A stretch of 64,000 bases of DNA from AP-15 sp035570935 (GTDB taxonomy: Bacteria; Pseudomonadota; Alphaproteobacteria; ATCC43930; CGMCC-115725): contig DATMKU010000032.1 in assembly GCA_035570935.1 (NCBI GenBank), forward strand, positions 1 to 64,000, read 5' to 3'. The position numbers were made by a program, and so were the translations under genes. This document shows positions 24,166-33,559 of this stretch, in pieces (positions within the stretch are counted from its first letter, which is position 1; each line of letters starts with the position of its first letter). The notes beneath the pieces are model-generated. The model did not search any database, was not told the DNA's origin, and saw only the letters and a list, made by a program, of their open reading frames with translations.

Positions 24166-25911
24166 TCAAGACGCGCGCAATTGCGCGGTTGCGTCGCGGT
24201 CGAGGGCGCCGTCAGGGGTGAGCGCGACGCGGTAGTCGCGGGTGGCGGTCTCGCGCGAGATCAGGCCGTCGGCGACGTCGAGGGCAACCTGTTCGGGGTC
24301 GCGCCCGGCCGGGTCGCCAAAGCCGCCGCCGCCCGGCAGCTCGAGGCGGATGAAATCCCCGCCCGGCACGCCCTGCCGCCCCTTGGCGCCGATCGGCCGG
24401 CCGGAGGCGAGGGTGACCCTGCCCAATGCCCCTGCACCGCCGCCGTCGCGACCGCGGGCCGGGTTGCCGACCCGCTCGAAATTGCACAGCATCGCGATCG
24501 GCGTGCCCTCGGCACCGCCCAATTCGATGATCTGGCCGAGCCCGCCGCGATATTGCCCCGCACCACCCGAGCCTTCGCGGAACTCGCGGCGGAGGAACAG
24601 GACCGGCGCCACCGCCTCGGTCGCTTCCACCGGGATCGTGCGCACGCCCGAGGGAAACGCGGTCACGTCGAGCCCGTCCTTGCCGGGCCGCGCGCCGGCG
24701 CCGCCGCAGTGAAAGATCGCGGTGCTGAAGGGTTTGATGTCGGGTGGCGCTTTTCCCTCCTCCGCACCCAGTTCGTCGAGCACGTCGGCGCCGCCGTAGA
24801 TCTGCGGGATCCACAAGGACGAGGCGCCCTCGGCCGGAACCCCGCCCGCCATGACCTGATGCAGACAGCCGAAGACGACATCGGGCAGCATATGGCCGAC
24901 CGTGTGCCGGGCCGCGACCGCGCGCGGCCGCTTGGCGTTCAATAGACAGCCCTCGGGTGCCTCGACCGTGATCGGCGCCAGGGAGCCGGCATTGTTCGGC
25001 ACCTCGGGCGCCACCAGGCATTTGACGCCAAACGCGGTATAGGCGGTCGTGTAGTTCAGGACGACGTTGATGCCGAAGGCGCTGGCCGGCGAGGTCCCGG
25101 CATAATCGATAAGGATGCCGTCCTCGCCGATCGTCATCTCGGCCATCAGGGTCAATGGCCGGTCATAGCCGTCCATCGTCAGGCTGTTTTTGTAACGGCC
25201 GGGCGTGAGCTTGCCGATCGCCTCGACCGTCGCCTGGCGCGAGGTCTCGATGACGTGCTCGCCGAGCCGGTCGAGATTGGCGATGCCGAACTCCTCCATC
25301 ATCTCGACAAGCCGCCGGCTGCCTTCGTCGTTGCACGCGGCCAATGCATAGACATCGCCCTCGACCTGCAGCGGCTCGCGCACATTGGCGCGGATCACGC
25401 GCAGCAGATCCTCGTTCATACGGCCTTCGCGGGCCAAGGCCATCAGCGGGATCGACAACCCCTCCTCGAACACCTGCCGGCCGTCCGGCCCCATACCGAG
25501 CCCGCCGATATCGACGACATGGACGGTGCTAGCGAACAGACCGACCGGCTCACCGCGCAGAAAAGTCGGGCTCACGACAGTCAGGTCGTGCAGGTGGCCG
25601 CAAGTCAGCCACGGGTCGTTGGTGATGTAGTGGTCGCCGGGGCGCATGGTTTTCAGCGGGAAGGCGTCGAGAAAATGCTTGACCGCCGCCGCCATCGAAT
25701 TGACGTGGCCGGGGGTGCCGGTCACCGCCTGCGCCAGCATGTTGCCGTCGCGGTCGAAGACCCCGGCCGACAGGTCGCCGGCCTCGCGCACCGTCGTCGA
25801 AAACGCGGTGCGCACCAGGGTCTGCGCCTGCTCCTCGACGACCGCGATCAGTCGGCTCCACATGATCTGAATGTGGATCTGCGACAAGGCGGCGTTGGGT
25901 CTCGACAGCAT
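24166..25911 (-). CDS. hydantoinase B/oxoprolinase family protein (HyuB-like)
   Basis: This 581-residue protein is HyuB over its full length: REAGDLSAGVFDRDGNMLAQAVTGTPGHVNSM near the start, HYITNDPWLTCGHLHDLTV, DYAGTSPAS, ARHTVGHMLPDVV, and a Gly-rich end (LPGGGGFGDPAGR). It is the beta subunit of ATP-dependent hydantoinase, acetone carboxylase-like or 5-oxoprolinase enzymes. The alpha subunit (HyuA) normally lies next to it, but none is in the window, so this copy is orphaned or works with a distant partner. The ATG at 25911 has GGAGAG upstream. Confidence 0.92.
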   Translation of the reverse strand: MLSRPNAALSQIHIQIMWSRLIAVVEEQAQTLVRTAFSTTVREAGDLSAGVFDRDGNMLAQAVTGTPGHVNSMAAAVKHFLDAFPLKTMRPGDHYITNDPWLTCGHLHDLTVVSPTFLRGEPVGLFASTVHVVDIGGLGMGPDGRQVFEEGLSIPLMALAREGRMNEDLLRVIRANVREPLQVEGDVYALAACNDEGSRRLVEMMEEFGIANLDRLGEHVIETSRQATVEAIGKLTPGRYKNSLTMDGYDRPLTLMAEMTIGEDGILIDYAGTSPASAFGINVVLNYTTAYTAFGVKCLVAPEVPNNAGSLAPITVEAPEGCLLNAKRPRAVAARHTVGHMLPDVVFGCLHQVMAGGVPAEGASSLWIPQIYGGADVLDELGAEEGKAPPDIKPFSTAIFHCGGAGARPGKDGLDVTAFPSGVRTIPVEATEAVAPVLFLRREFREGSGGAGQYRGGLGQIIELGGAEGTPIAMLCNFERVGNPARGRDGGGAGALGRVTLASGRPIGAKGRQGVPGGDFIRLELPGGGGFGDPAGRDPEQVALDVADGLISRETATRDYRVALTPDGALDRDATAQLRAS

Positions 25912-25977
25912 CGGAAGGGCTCTCCGAAACAGCGGGTGGGCCTGTTATGGCGCAACCCGCCGGCCGGGGAAAGCCGG

Positions 25978-26346
25978 TCAGAGGGCGGCGCGGCAGACTG
26001 CCTCGATGTTGTGGCCGTCGAAGTCGAGCACAAAGGCGCCGTAATAGTCGGGGTGGTAGTGCGGGCGCAGCCCAGGCGCTCCATTGTCGCAGCCACCGAC
26101 GGCAAGCGCCGCCTGGTAGAATGCATCGACCGCCGCCCGATCCGCCGCGGCAAAGGCGACGTGCACCCCCGCCGTCACCCGGTCGCGCCGCCCGATCCAG
26201 AAGAACGCTTTCCGACCCGCGCCATAGCCGGCGAACGTCGTGCCCTCGGCATAAAGCCGGGTGATGCCGAGGGGTCGCAATGCCGCGTCATACAACGCCG
26301 TCGAGCGTTCGAGATCGGTCACGCCGATCGTTACATGATCCAGCAT
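25978..26346 (-). CDS. VOC (glyoxalase/bleomycin-resistance) family protein
   Basis: This 122-residue protein has the vicinal-oxygen-chelate pattern: MLDHVTIGVTDLERSTALYDAAL at the N-terminus, GVHVAFAAADRAAVDAFY in the middle, and HPDYYGAFVLDFDGHNIEAVC at the end. Metal ligands would be His4, His of GVHVAF and the Glu of NIEAV. It could be a lyase, dioxygenase or resistance protein; the sequence does not say which. It lies 66 bases upstream of hyuB on the same strand. Confidence 0.9.
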   Translation of the reverse strand: MLDHVTIGVTDLERSTALYDAALRPLGITRLYAEGTTFAGYGAGRKAFFWIGRRDRVTAGVHVAFAAADRAAVDAFYQAALAVGGCDNGAPGLRPHYHPDYYGAFVLDFDGHNIEAVCRAAL

Positions 26347-26425
26347 TCTGTCCTCCCACCTCGGGGCGAAACCGGCGCGAAACGATAGCGCTCGCCCTCG
26401 CCCCCCGTCGGCTCGGCGCCGAGAG

Positions 26426-28150
26426 TCAGCCGCCCGGCATGCCGGCGGGCTCGTAGCGGCAATAGCGCGGCTGCCAGATCTTGGCGTGGATCGCGGCCTC
26501 GATCGCGTCGGTTTCGATTGCTCGGGTCAGACCCTCCTTGTGCGCCTGGATTGCGGTCGCCAAGGCCACTGCAAAGGCGACTTCGCGCAATGCGGTGACC
26601 GGCGGCAACAGGTTGTCGTGCGGGTTCGAGATGGCCGGCGACGCCGCGGCCAAGACCTTGGCCGCGGCCATGAACATCGTGTCGGTAATGCGCCGCGCCT
26701 CGACCGCGACGGCGCCAAGGCCGACGCCTGGGAAAATGTAAGAATTATTAGTCTGATCGACCTTGAACTTGACTCCGCTGCGAGCGAGCGGCGGAAACGG
26801 GCTGCCGGTGCCGATCACGGCGCGGCCCTCGCTCCACTCCTCGATGTCCTCGGGCGTGGCCTCGGAGCGCGAGGTCGGGTTCGACAGCGGAAAGATCACC
26901 GGCCGCAAATTGTTGCGCGCCATCGCCCGCACCACGGCTTCCGAAAACGCGCCGGGCTGGCCGGAGACGCCGATCAGCACCGTCGGCTTGGCGTTGGTCA
27001 CGACGTCGAGCAGCGCGATCTTGTCGGGATGGTCGAATGCCCAGTTTTCGACCGCCGCCCGCTTTTGCAAAAACGGCTTTTGAAACGGCTCGATCGCATT
27101 CATGCCTTCGACCAGAAGGCCGTCGCGATCGACCATGTAAAACCGCCCAGCCGCGACATTTTCCGGCAGCCCCGCTTCGGCCATCATCTTCAGCAGCAGG
27201 CTGGCGATGCCGCAGCCGGCCGAACCCGCGCCCAGCACGGCAATACGCTGCTCGGTCAACGGCACGCCGGTGACGTTGACCGCCGACAACAGGGTGCCGG
27301 CCGCGACCGCCGCCGTCCCCTGGACGTCGTCATTGAAGGTGCACAACCGGTCGCGATACCGGTCGAGCAGCCGCGTCGCGTTCGCCTTGGCGAAATCTTC
27401 CCATTGCAGCAGGACGTGCGGCCAGCGCCGGGTAATGGCGGCGACGACCGCCTCGACAAAATCGTCGTATTCGGCGCCGCGCACCCGCTCGTGGCGCCAG
27501 CCGAGATAGAGCGGATCGGTCAGCCGCTCCTGATTGTCGGTGCCGACATCGAGCATGATTGGCAGAGTCGTCGCCGGATGCAGCCCGCCGCAGGCGGTGT
27601 ACAGCGCCAATTTGCCGATCGGGATGCCCATGCCGCCCGCACCCTGGTCGCCGAGCCCCAAAATCCGTTCGCCATCGGTGACGACGATGACCTCGACTTC
27701 GTCAAAGCGCGGGTTAGCCACGATCTGATGCAGGCGCCGCTTGTGCGGCAGGCTCAAAAACAGGCCGCGCGGCTTGCGGAACAATTGGCTGAATTGTTGG
27801 CAGCCGGCGCCGACGGTCGGGGTGTAGACCAGCGGCAGCAAGTCCTCGATGTTCTGTTCTAGCAATGCGAAAAACAGCGTCTCGTTGTTGTCCTGCAGTT
27901 CGCGGAGGAAGGCGTAGCGCTCGAGATCGCTCGCAAAGCGGTGCAAAACCATTAGTCGGCGCGAAACCTGCTCGTCCAAGGTGCCGATATGCGGCGGCAA
28001 CAGCCCGTGCAGGCCGAAGGCGTCGCGCTCCGCTTCGGTGAAGGCGGTGCCCTTGTTGAGCAGCGGGTCAGACAGCAGGTCCCAGCCAGTGCGCGAGGTG
28101 GCGACGACGCCATCGTCCGCCGGCACCGGCCGTCGCGAAGCGTGCGCCAC
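26426..28150 (-). CDS. malic enzyme (NAD-type, long form)
   Basis: This 574-residue protein decarboxylates malate to pyruvate. It has the substrate/metal signature GERILGLGDQGAGGMGIPIGKLALYTACGG, the NDDVQGTAAVAAGTLL region with the catalytic Lys/Asp neighbourhood, and a Rossmann motif IAVLGAGSAGCG. Length and the absence of a phosphotransacetylase domain place it in the SfcA/MaeA group. The start is a GTG at 28150, ten bases after the dienelactone hydrolase stop, so the two genes are likely co-transcribed. Confidence 0.94.
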   Translation of the reverse strand: MAHASRRPVPADDGVVATSRTGWDLLSDPLLNKGTAFTEAERDAFGLHGLLPPHIGTLDEQVSRRLMVLHRFASDLERYAFLRELQDNNETLFFALLEQNIEDLLPLVYTPTVGAGCQQFSQLFRKPRGLFLSLPHKRRLHQIVANPRFDEVEVIVVTDGERILGLGDQGAGGMGIPIGKLALYTACGGLHPATTLPIMLDVGTDNQERLTDPLYLGWRHERVRGAEYDDFVEAVVAAITRRWPHVLLQWEDFAKANATRLLDRYRDRLCTFNDDVQGTAAVAAGTLLSAVNVTGVPLTEQRIAVLGAGSAGCGIASLLLKMMAEAGLPENVAAGRFYMVDRDGLLVEGMNAIEPFQKPFLQKRAAVENWAFDHPDKIALLDVVTNAKPTVLIGVSGQPGAFSEAVVRAMARNNLRPVIFPLSNPTSRSEATPEDIEEWSEGRAVIGTGSPFPPLARSGVKFKVDQTNNSYIFPGVGLGAVAVEARRITDTMFMAAAKVLAAASPAISNPHDNLLPPVTALREVAFAVALATAIQAHKEGLTRAIETDAIEAAIHAKIWQPRYCRYEPAGMPGG

Positions 28151-28160
28151 CGCAGCAGCC

Positions 28161-28901
28161 TTAGCCGAGCCGGCGGCGGTAGAGTGCCGTCAACCGCTCC
28201 CAATGGCGTTCGGCGCCCGGCTTGTCGTAGCACCAGCGCTGCGGAAAGGCGAAGCCATGATGGACGCCAGAGTACAGCTCAATTTCGCCGAGGCTGCCGG
28301 CGCGCTGGAAGAGCCCGCGCAACTCCTCAACCATCGGCAACGGCGCCAATTCGTCATGCTCGGCGCAGGCGATGTAGAGTTCGCCCTTGGCCTTGGCCAA
28401 TGACCGATGCGGGCTCTCTTCTGCGTCGCTGACGAGCCAGGTGCCGTAAAACGACGCCGCAGCCGCGATGCGGTCGGGAAAACGCGCCGCGGCGGCGAGC
28501 GCAAAGGGGCCGCTCATGCAATAGCCGTGCACCCCGACCGGGCCGGGCTTGGCCGCACTCTGCGCGTCGGCAAAGGCGATCATCGCCGCGACGTCGTCCA
28601 TGACCGGCGGGATCGTCATCTTGGTGCGCACCCTTCGCATCCTCTCGCGCTCGGCGCTGCCCTGCTCGAGCACGTCGGGCCCAAAAATCGCATCGCGGCC
28701 GGCGCGATGGTAGAGATTGGGCAGCAGCACGTAATAGCCGACCGTCGCCAGCCGACGCGCCATGTCGCGCAATTCCTCGCGGATGCCAGGCGCGTCCATC
28801 AGCAACAATACCGGCGGATACGGGCCGCCGCGTTCAGGGTGGTAGATGAGGGTTTCCATTGCCCCGTCCTTGGTGGCGATGTCCAAGATCTGTTCGATCA
28901 T
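28161..28901 (-). CDS. dienelactone hydrolase family protein
   Basis: This 246-residue alpha/beta hydrolase has a nucleophile Cys in GVHGYCMSGPFALAAA, an Asp in CAEHDELAP and the His of SGVHHGFAFPQR, the Cys-Asp-His triad of dienelactone hydrolases. It hydrolyses a lactone or ester, possibly in aromatic or chlorocatechol breakdown; the natural substrate is unknown. It is just upstream of the malic enzyme gene. Confidence 0.92.
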   Translation of the reverse strand: MIEQILDIATKDGAMETLIYHPERGGPYPPVLLLMDAPGIREELRDMARRLATVGYYVLLPNLYHRAGRDAIFGPDVLEQGSAERERMRRVRTKMTIPPVMDDVAAMIAFADAQSAAKPGPVGVHGYCMSGPFALAAAARFPDRIAAAASFYGTWLVSDAEESPHRSLAKAKGELYIACAEHDELAPLPMVEELRGLFQRAGSLGEIELYSGVHHGFAFPQRWCYDKPGAERHWERLTALYRRRLG

Positions 28902-29010
28902 CGGCGTTCCTCAAGAAAATTTATCTGCCGCAAAAAGCGCGAAAAACCGGGTCGAGAGCGCAGGCTATAACAGCCCCTTTGTTGGTCTCACAATCCCCGG
29001 GCGCGGGCGA

Positions 29011-29259
29011 GTGGCTGGAAAAGTTTGTGCGCTCAACGACAACCGGGCGGCCGACGACCGCCGCAAATTGCTGGCCTTCGCCCGCGACCTATTGAATTCG
29101 GATTACGCCGGGCATCGGCTGAGCCTTGTCCAATTCGCCCCGGCGCCGCACTTCAATCATTTGAACGCGGTCTACAACGCCTTCGACTTTTCAGGCCCGC
29201 TCGAATTCGTGAAGAAGGCCGCGGGTCTGTCGGACGGGGTCGGCGGCGAGGCGGATTGA
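29011..29259 (+). pseudogene. short relic, perhaps the C-terminus of a 4-hydroxyphenylacetate hydroxylase-like oxygenase
   Basis: About 80 residues (GTG at 29011, ALNDNRAADDRRKLLAFARDL, then SDYAGHRLSLVQFAPAPHFNH and AVYNAFDFSGPLEFVKKAAG) are coding-like and resemble, from memory, the end of a larger HpaB-type flavin oxygenase. The rest of such a gene is absent. It could also be a genuine small protein. The frame extends further upstream to 28846 but overlaps the dienelactone hydrolase gene on the other strand. Confidence 0.35.
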
Positions 29260-29319
29260 ACGCGGCAGCGGCGCACGCCTTCATCGTCCGGGGCTGAGAA
29301 TTGGGGACTGCCAGAGGGC

Positions 29320-30528
29320 TCAAATCACCCGCTTTTCGCGGAGCTTGCGGATCTCGTCGGCGGAATAGCCGGCCAAATCCCGCAGCACGTTCTCGGTGTG
29401 CTCGCCTTTGAGCGGCGCGCGGGTCGGCTCGAACGGCGAATCCGACAGCCGCACCGGGCAGCCGATCATCGAGAACCGGCCGCGCGTCGGATGGTCGAGA
29501 TCGAAGACCGTGCCGCGTTCGCGCAAATGCGGGTCGGCGAGAACTTCGGCGGTGTCGAGCACGGCACCGCAGGGAATGCCGCGGCCAGCGAAGGCCCGCA
29601 TGACCTCGCGCTTTTCGCGGCTTTTCGTCCAGCTCTCGATGACTTCGGTCAATGCCGCCTGGTTGCGGGCGCGCGCCGCCGGGCTCGAAAAGCGTTCGTC
29701 GGTGCGCAGTTCCGGCCGGCCTAAGACCTCGGTCACCGCCGCGAACATCTCGGGATTGTCCGGCGGGATGATCATGTAGACGTAGTCGTTGCGACCGCCC
29801 TCGGCGCAACGCACCAGATCCGACCAGCCGCCGGTCGCCGAGCGGTTGCCGGTGCGTTCGAGCGGTTTTCCGGTAGCCAATGTGCCAGTGTATTTGACCC
29901 TGGTCAGGTTCAGCACCGCCTCCTGCATCGCGACCTCGACGAGTTGGCCGCGCCCGGTCTGCCCGCGCTGGACGAGGGCGGCGAGGATCGCGATCGCGAG
30001 GTGCATGCCGGTGCCCGAATCGCCGATATTGGCGCCGTTGACCATGGGCGGGCCGTCGGCTTCGCCGGTGACGCTCATCGCCCCCGAGGTCGCCTGCGCC
30101 ACCGGCTCAAAGCATTTGAAGCCGCTATAGGGGCCATAGGAGCCGAAGCCCTTCACCGACGCATAGATCGCGCGCGGGTTGAGCTGGTGCACCGACTCCC
30201 AGCCGAGCCCGAGCCGCTCCATGACGCCTGGCCCCAAATTCTCGGCGACGATGTCGCATTCGGCGACGAGGCGGCGGGCGATCTCCTTGCCGTCGTCGCT
30301 CTTCAGATCGAGGACGATGCTGCGCTTCGAACTGTTGAGCAGCAGGAAAAAGAAGCTGTCGATTTCGGGATTGTCCATGTTCCACAGCCGCCGCGCCCGA
30401 TCGCCATGTGGCGGCCGCTCGATCTTGATCACGTCGGCGCCGAGCCAGGCGAGCATCTGGGTGCAGGACGGGCCGGCCTGGTCGTGCGTGAAATCGATGA
30501 CACGAATGCCTGCGAGTGCCTGGGTCAT
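29320..30528 (-). CDS. CaiB/BaiF-family CoA-transferase, formyl-CoA transferase-like
   Basis: This 402-residue class III CoA-transferase starts MTQALAGIRVIDFTHDQAGPSCTQML and contains LGADVIKIERPPHGDRAR. The catalytic Asp is in NGANIGDSGTGMHLA, and VEVAMQEAVLNLTRVK follows. These are close to formyl-CoA:oxalate CoA-transferase (Frc), but no oxalyl-CoA decarboxylase is in the window, so the acyl group is not certain. I chose ATG 30528 with GGAAAG upstream; the longer frame has no similarity. Confidence 0.9.
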   Translation of the reverse strand: MTQALAGIRVIDFTHDQAGPSCTQMLAWLGADVIKIERPPHGDRARRLWNMDNPEIDSFFFLLLNSSKRSIVLDLKSDDGKEIARRLVAECDIVAENLGPGVMERLGLGWESVHQLNPRAIYASVKGFGSYGPYSGFKCFEPVAQATSGAMSVTGEADGPPMVNGANIGDSGTGMHLAIAILAALVQRGQTGRGQLVEVAMQEAVLNLTRVKYTGTLATGKPLERTGNRSATGGWSDLVRCAEGGRNDYVYMIIPPDNPEMFAAVTEVLGRPELRTDERFSSPAARARNQAALTEVIESWTKSREKREVMRAFAGRGIPCGAVLDTAEVLADPHLRERGTVFDLDHPTRGRFSMIGCPVRLSDSPFEPTRAPLKGEHTENVLRDLAGYSADEIRKLREKRVI

Positions 30529-30807
30529 AACGCTTTCCTTCCCCTCTCCGTGATGCGGGCCCATCCGACGAGAGAGTGTCATTCTTCGCCGGTCCGGTCT
30601 ACCAATGGTCGTTGATTGATCAAACCCGGCGACACCCAAACTTTCGCTCCCGAGGAAATTTTCCCGACAGGCGAGAACACCGGCGGGTGAACCGCGTTTA
30701 GGAATCGGACGCGTCAAAGGCGCGTCGCGCGGCGGGCGCGCGGCAGTTCGGGACAGTAGCGAGGATAAGCCGGCGATGGCAGTCATCTCGATGCCGGATA
30801 GCGTTTT

Positions 30808-31536
30808 GTGACGATCGTAGCGGCGAGGACAAAGCCGGCCGCCGGGACCGATCCGCGCCGCAAACGGAGCATCGCCGCGCCGGCGACGTCATGTTCTGCG
30901 ACAGACCGGGCCATGATGGCGCGCTGCATCGAGCTGTCGCGAGCCGCGGTGAGCAAGGGCGAATACCCGTTCGCGACAGTAATCGCCCTCGATGGGCAGG
31001 TCGTGGCGGAGGGGATCAACAGCACCATCCGGGCTGGCGACGTGTCGCGCCACGCCGAGATCAGCGCCCTCTCGCAGGCGCAAAAGACGATTGGCCGGGA
31101 GGGACTTCGCCGCGGTACGCTCTATTCCAATATCGAGCCGTGCGCGATGTGCGCCTATTGCATTCGCGAGGCCTGGATCAGCCGGGTGGTCTATGCCCTC
31201 GCCTCGCCGGTCATGGGCGGCCTGTCGAAATGGAATATCTTGCGCGACGACGGCCTGGCCGACCGCATACCGGAGATCTTTGGCCCGGTACCCGAGGTCG
31301 TCAGCGGCGTCCTGTTAAAGGAAGCCCAACAGGCCTGGCGGGACTGGAGCCCCTTCGCCTGGGAGATGATCAAATTGCGCGGGTTGCTGACCGCACCCTG
31401 TGGGCAGGAGGGTCGTATCCAGGTGCAGCCCGCGCACAGCCAGTCCCTGTGGCATTACCTGCAAATCCTCTTCATGCGAAGCGGTCAATCTCGAACGCGA
31501 ATCGCGGGCGGCGCCGCTCGGCGCGACGATTCGTGA
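30808..31536 (+). CDS. CMP/dCMP-type nucleoside deaminase family protein
   Basis: This 242-residue protein has the zinc motifs SRHAEISAL (His and catalytic Glu) and SNIEPCAMCAYC (PCxxC), the cytidine/guanine deaminase fold of the TadA/guanine-deaminase group. The first 30 residues are basic and low in similarity, so the true start may be the Met of AMMARCIELSRAAV rather than GTG 30808. The last 60 residues extend past the fold. The substrate is unknown. Confidence 0.85.
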   Translation: MTIVAARTKPAAGTDPRRKRSIAAPATSCSATDRAMMARCIELSRAAVSKGEYPFATVIALDGQVVAEGINSTIRAGDVSRHAEISALSQAQKTIGREGLRRGTLYSNIEPCAMCAYCIREAWISRVVYALASPVMGGLSKWNILRDDGLADRIPEIFGPVPEVVSGVLLKEAQQAWRDWSPFAWEMIKLRGLLTAPCGQEGRIQVQPAHSQSLWHYLQILFMRSGQSRTRIAGGAARRDDS

Positions 31537-31567
31537 GCCGGCCGTCCCGGCCGAGGAGCATTCAACC

Positions 31568-32374
31568 ATGGATCAGCTGTCTCCAACTGCCGGCGGCGCG
31601 GTCGAAATTGGCGGGGCTGGAGCGCCCCTCGCCCGCCGAGCCCGGCCGCAGGGGCCGTTCCGCCGCGTCCTGCGCCGTTCGATCCACTTCTTTGCCTATC
31701 ATCTAATCCTTGGCGCGCGGCGCACCCGGATCACGCGGGCAGCGGGGTTTCGCCTCACCGTGCGGCCGACGGTGTTTCATCCGCGCTACTTTATCAGCAG
31801 CGAGTGCTTTGCCGAATTCATCGGCCGCCTCGACCTGCGCGGCAAGCGCGTCGCCGATGTCGGAACCGGGTCGGGCATCCTCGCTCTCGCGGCGGCCCGC
31901 GCCGGCGCCGAAACCGTCATCGCCGCCGACATCAATCCGAACGCCGCTTTGACCGCCGCCGAAAACGCGCGCGCCAATGGCTTTGGCGAGCGCATCGGCG
32001 CGGTGTGTTCCAATTTGCTCTCGGCGCTGGCGCCTAGGCCGCTTTTCGACGTGATCCTGTCGAGCCCGCCCAAGCATGCGGGCGAGCCGCGCGATCTCGC
32101 CGATCGCGGCTGGCATGCCGGCCCGCACTATCGCGACGTCGCCGCTTTATTCGAAGAGGCGCGCGAGCGATTGAAACCGGGCGGGCGGCTCTACGTCATG
32201 GTCTCGACGGATACCGACCTCGAGCTGTTCGGCCGCCTCATCGATCGGGCCGGATTTGATGCGCGACCCGTTCACGAGCGCTCGATCCTGATCGAGTCGT
32301 TTATCATCTACGAATTGCTCGCGCCGACAATCGCCGGGCATCGCGATCTGAGTCACGCCGCGGCCGCTGATTGA
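31568..32374 (+). CDS. class I SAM-dependent methyltransferase
   Basis: This 268-residue protein has motif I RVADVGTGSGILALAAA, the acidic loop VIAADINPNA and a motif IV-like ILSSPPKHAGEP, the pattern of small-molecule or RNA/protein N-methyltransferases of the HemK/RsmC type (NPPY-like). I chose ATG 31568 with GAGGAG upstream. The 3' end overlaps the convergent aldo/keto reductase by 22 bases. The substrate is unknown. Confidence 0.88.
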   Translation: MDQLSPTAGGAVEIGGAGAPLARRARPQGPFRRVLRRSIHFFAYHLILGARRTRITRAAGFRLTVRPTVFHPRYFISSECFAEFIGRLDLRGKRVADVGTGSGILALAAARAGAETVIAADINPNAALTAAENARANGFGERIGAVCSNLLSALAPRPLFDVILSSPPKHAGEPRDLADRGWHAGPHYRDVAALFEEARERLKPGGRLYVMVSTDTDLELFGRLIDRAGFDARPVHERSILIESFIIYELLAPTIAGHRDLSHAAAAD

Positions 32375-33324
32375 TCGACCCGCGCGATCAGGTCGGGCGG
32401 CAGCGGCCCGGCCTCGGCCGCGGCGACGCACTCGGCAAGCTCAACGCGGTTTTTGACCCCCAGCACCAGCGTGTCGACCCCGAGCGACAATGCGTAGCGA
32501 TGAGCAAGGGCTGCAGGGCTCGTCCCCAGCTCGACCGCCAGGCGGCGAAAGCCAGCGGCACGCGCATAGTCGCGCATCTCGGGATGGTCCAATGGCAAGG
32601 ACCTGTCGAGCGCGCTGGTCAAGGCACCGGCCTGAACCGCGCGAATGCCCATGATGCCGACCCCGTTCGCCCGCGCCGCGGCGATGATTTCGCGCGGCTT
32701 GGCCGGGCCGTCGAAGAATTTCAGCGCACCCGGCGAGTCGAGCAGATTGGCGATGCATTGCACCGCCGCCGGTGCGGGGGTTTCGCCGACGAGCCGGACG
32801 ATCGTGTCGGGATGGCCGATGCCGGTCACTCCCCAGGCGCCGATCAGCCCCTCGGCGACAAGCTTGTCAAAGACCGGGCGGACATGCGCGGCAAACGTCT
32901 CGTAGAGCGTCATCCGCGAGGCGGCATCGGGCCAACGTTCACGATGGACCGAATCGGGCACGACATTGGAATGCAGGAAGAACAAATCGAGATGCGACAA
33001 TCGCAGCCGGCGTAGGCTGCCTTCGATCGACCGGCGCAGCGCGGGTTCGATGTCGGCCGGCGGCAGCTCGCCAAGATTGCATTTGCTGGTGACCCGCACG
33101 CCCTCGGGCAGTCGGCCGCCGAACGCGGCTCCGACGACTTCTTCCGCCTTGCCGTCGCCATAGCGCGGCGCGAGATCGAGAAGGTCGATCCCGGCCTCGA
33201 CCGCGGCATGCACGGTCGCGACGCATTCTTCAAAGGTGGTCTCGCCCCACACCTGGCCCAGCCCGCCGCCGCCCAAAGTCAGTGCCGATACCGGCGAAAG
33301 CTCCCCCAAATGATGCCGCTGCAT
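32353..33324 (-). CDS. aldo/keto reductase
   Basis: This 323-residue TIM-barrel enzyme has the catalytic set of the family: Asp and Tyr in DLLDLAPRYGDGKAEEVVG, Lys in VTSKCNLGELP, and His in LDLFFLHSNVV. A C-terminal NADP-binding region (LGVKNRVELAECV) is also present. It probably reduces an aldehyde or sugar with NADPH. I chose ATG 33324, where similarity starts. The longer upstream frame is not supported. Confidence 0.92.
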   Translation of the reverse strand: MQRHHLGELSPVSALTLGGGGLGQVWGETTFEECVATVHAAVEAGIDLLDLAPRYGDGKAEEVVGAAFGGRLPEGVRVTSKCNLGELPPADIEPALRRSIEGSLRRLRLSHLDLFFLHSNVVPDSVHRERWPDAASRMTLYETFAAHVRPVFDKLVAEGLIGAWGVTGIGHPDTIVRLVGETPAPAAVQCIANLLDSPGALKFFDGPAKPREIIAAARANGVGIMGIRAVQAGALTSALDRSLPLDHPEMRDYARAAGFRRLAVELGTSPAALAHRYALSLGVDTLVLGVKNRVELAECVAAAEAGPLPPDLIARVDQSAAAA

Positions 33325-33455
33325 GACAATCCTCCGCGGTGCCGCCAGCCTGCCGCCGACGCCTTCGTCGATCTTACCGCCGGCGGGGCCAAGCCGCATC
33401 CGCCGCCGCCTTGACAGGGTTTGCCGGTGCACCCTAAATGCCGCCGGCCGGGCGC

Positions 33456-33530
33456 GGGCGCGTAGCTCAGCGGGAGAGCACACCCTTCACACGGGTGGGG
33501 TCACAGGTTCAATCCCTGTCGCGCCCACCA
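33456..33530 (+). tRNA. tRNA-Val(CAC)
   Basis: A complete cloverleaf: acceptor GGGCGCG (33456-33462) with CGCGCCC (33520-33526), D-stem GCTC/GAGC, anticodon stem CACCC/GGGTG around loop TTCACAC with anticodon CAC at 33488-33490, T-loop TTCAATC, discriminator A and an encoded CCA at 33528-33530. Confidence 0.95.
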
Positions 33531-33559
33531 TCGGCCCCCGCGAAACGGCGCCAGCCGGC

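Noticed and set aside
26486..27862. 458-codon plus-strand frame over the malic enzyme gene
   Set aside because: Antisense shadow; the malic enzyme signatures are clear on the minus strand.
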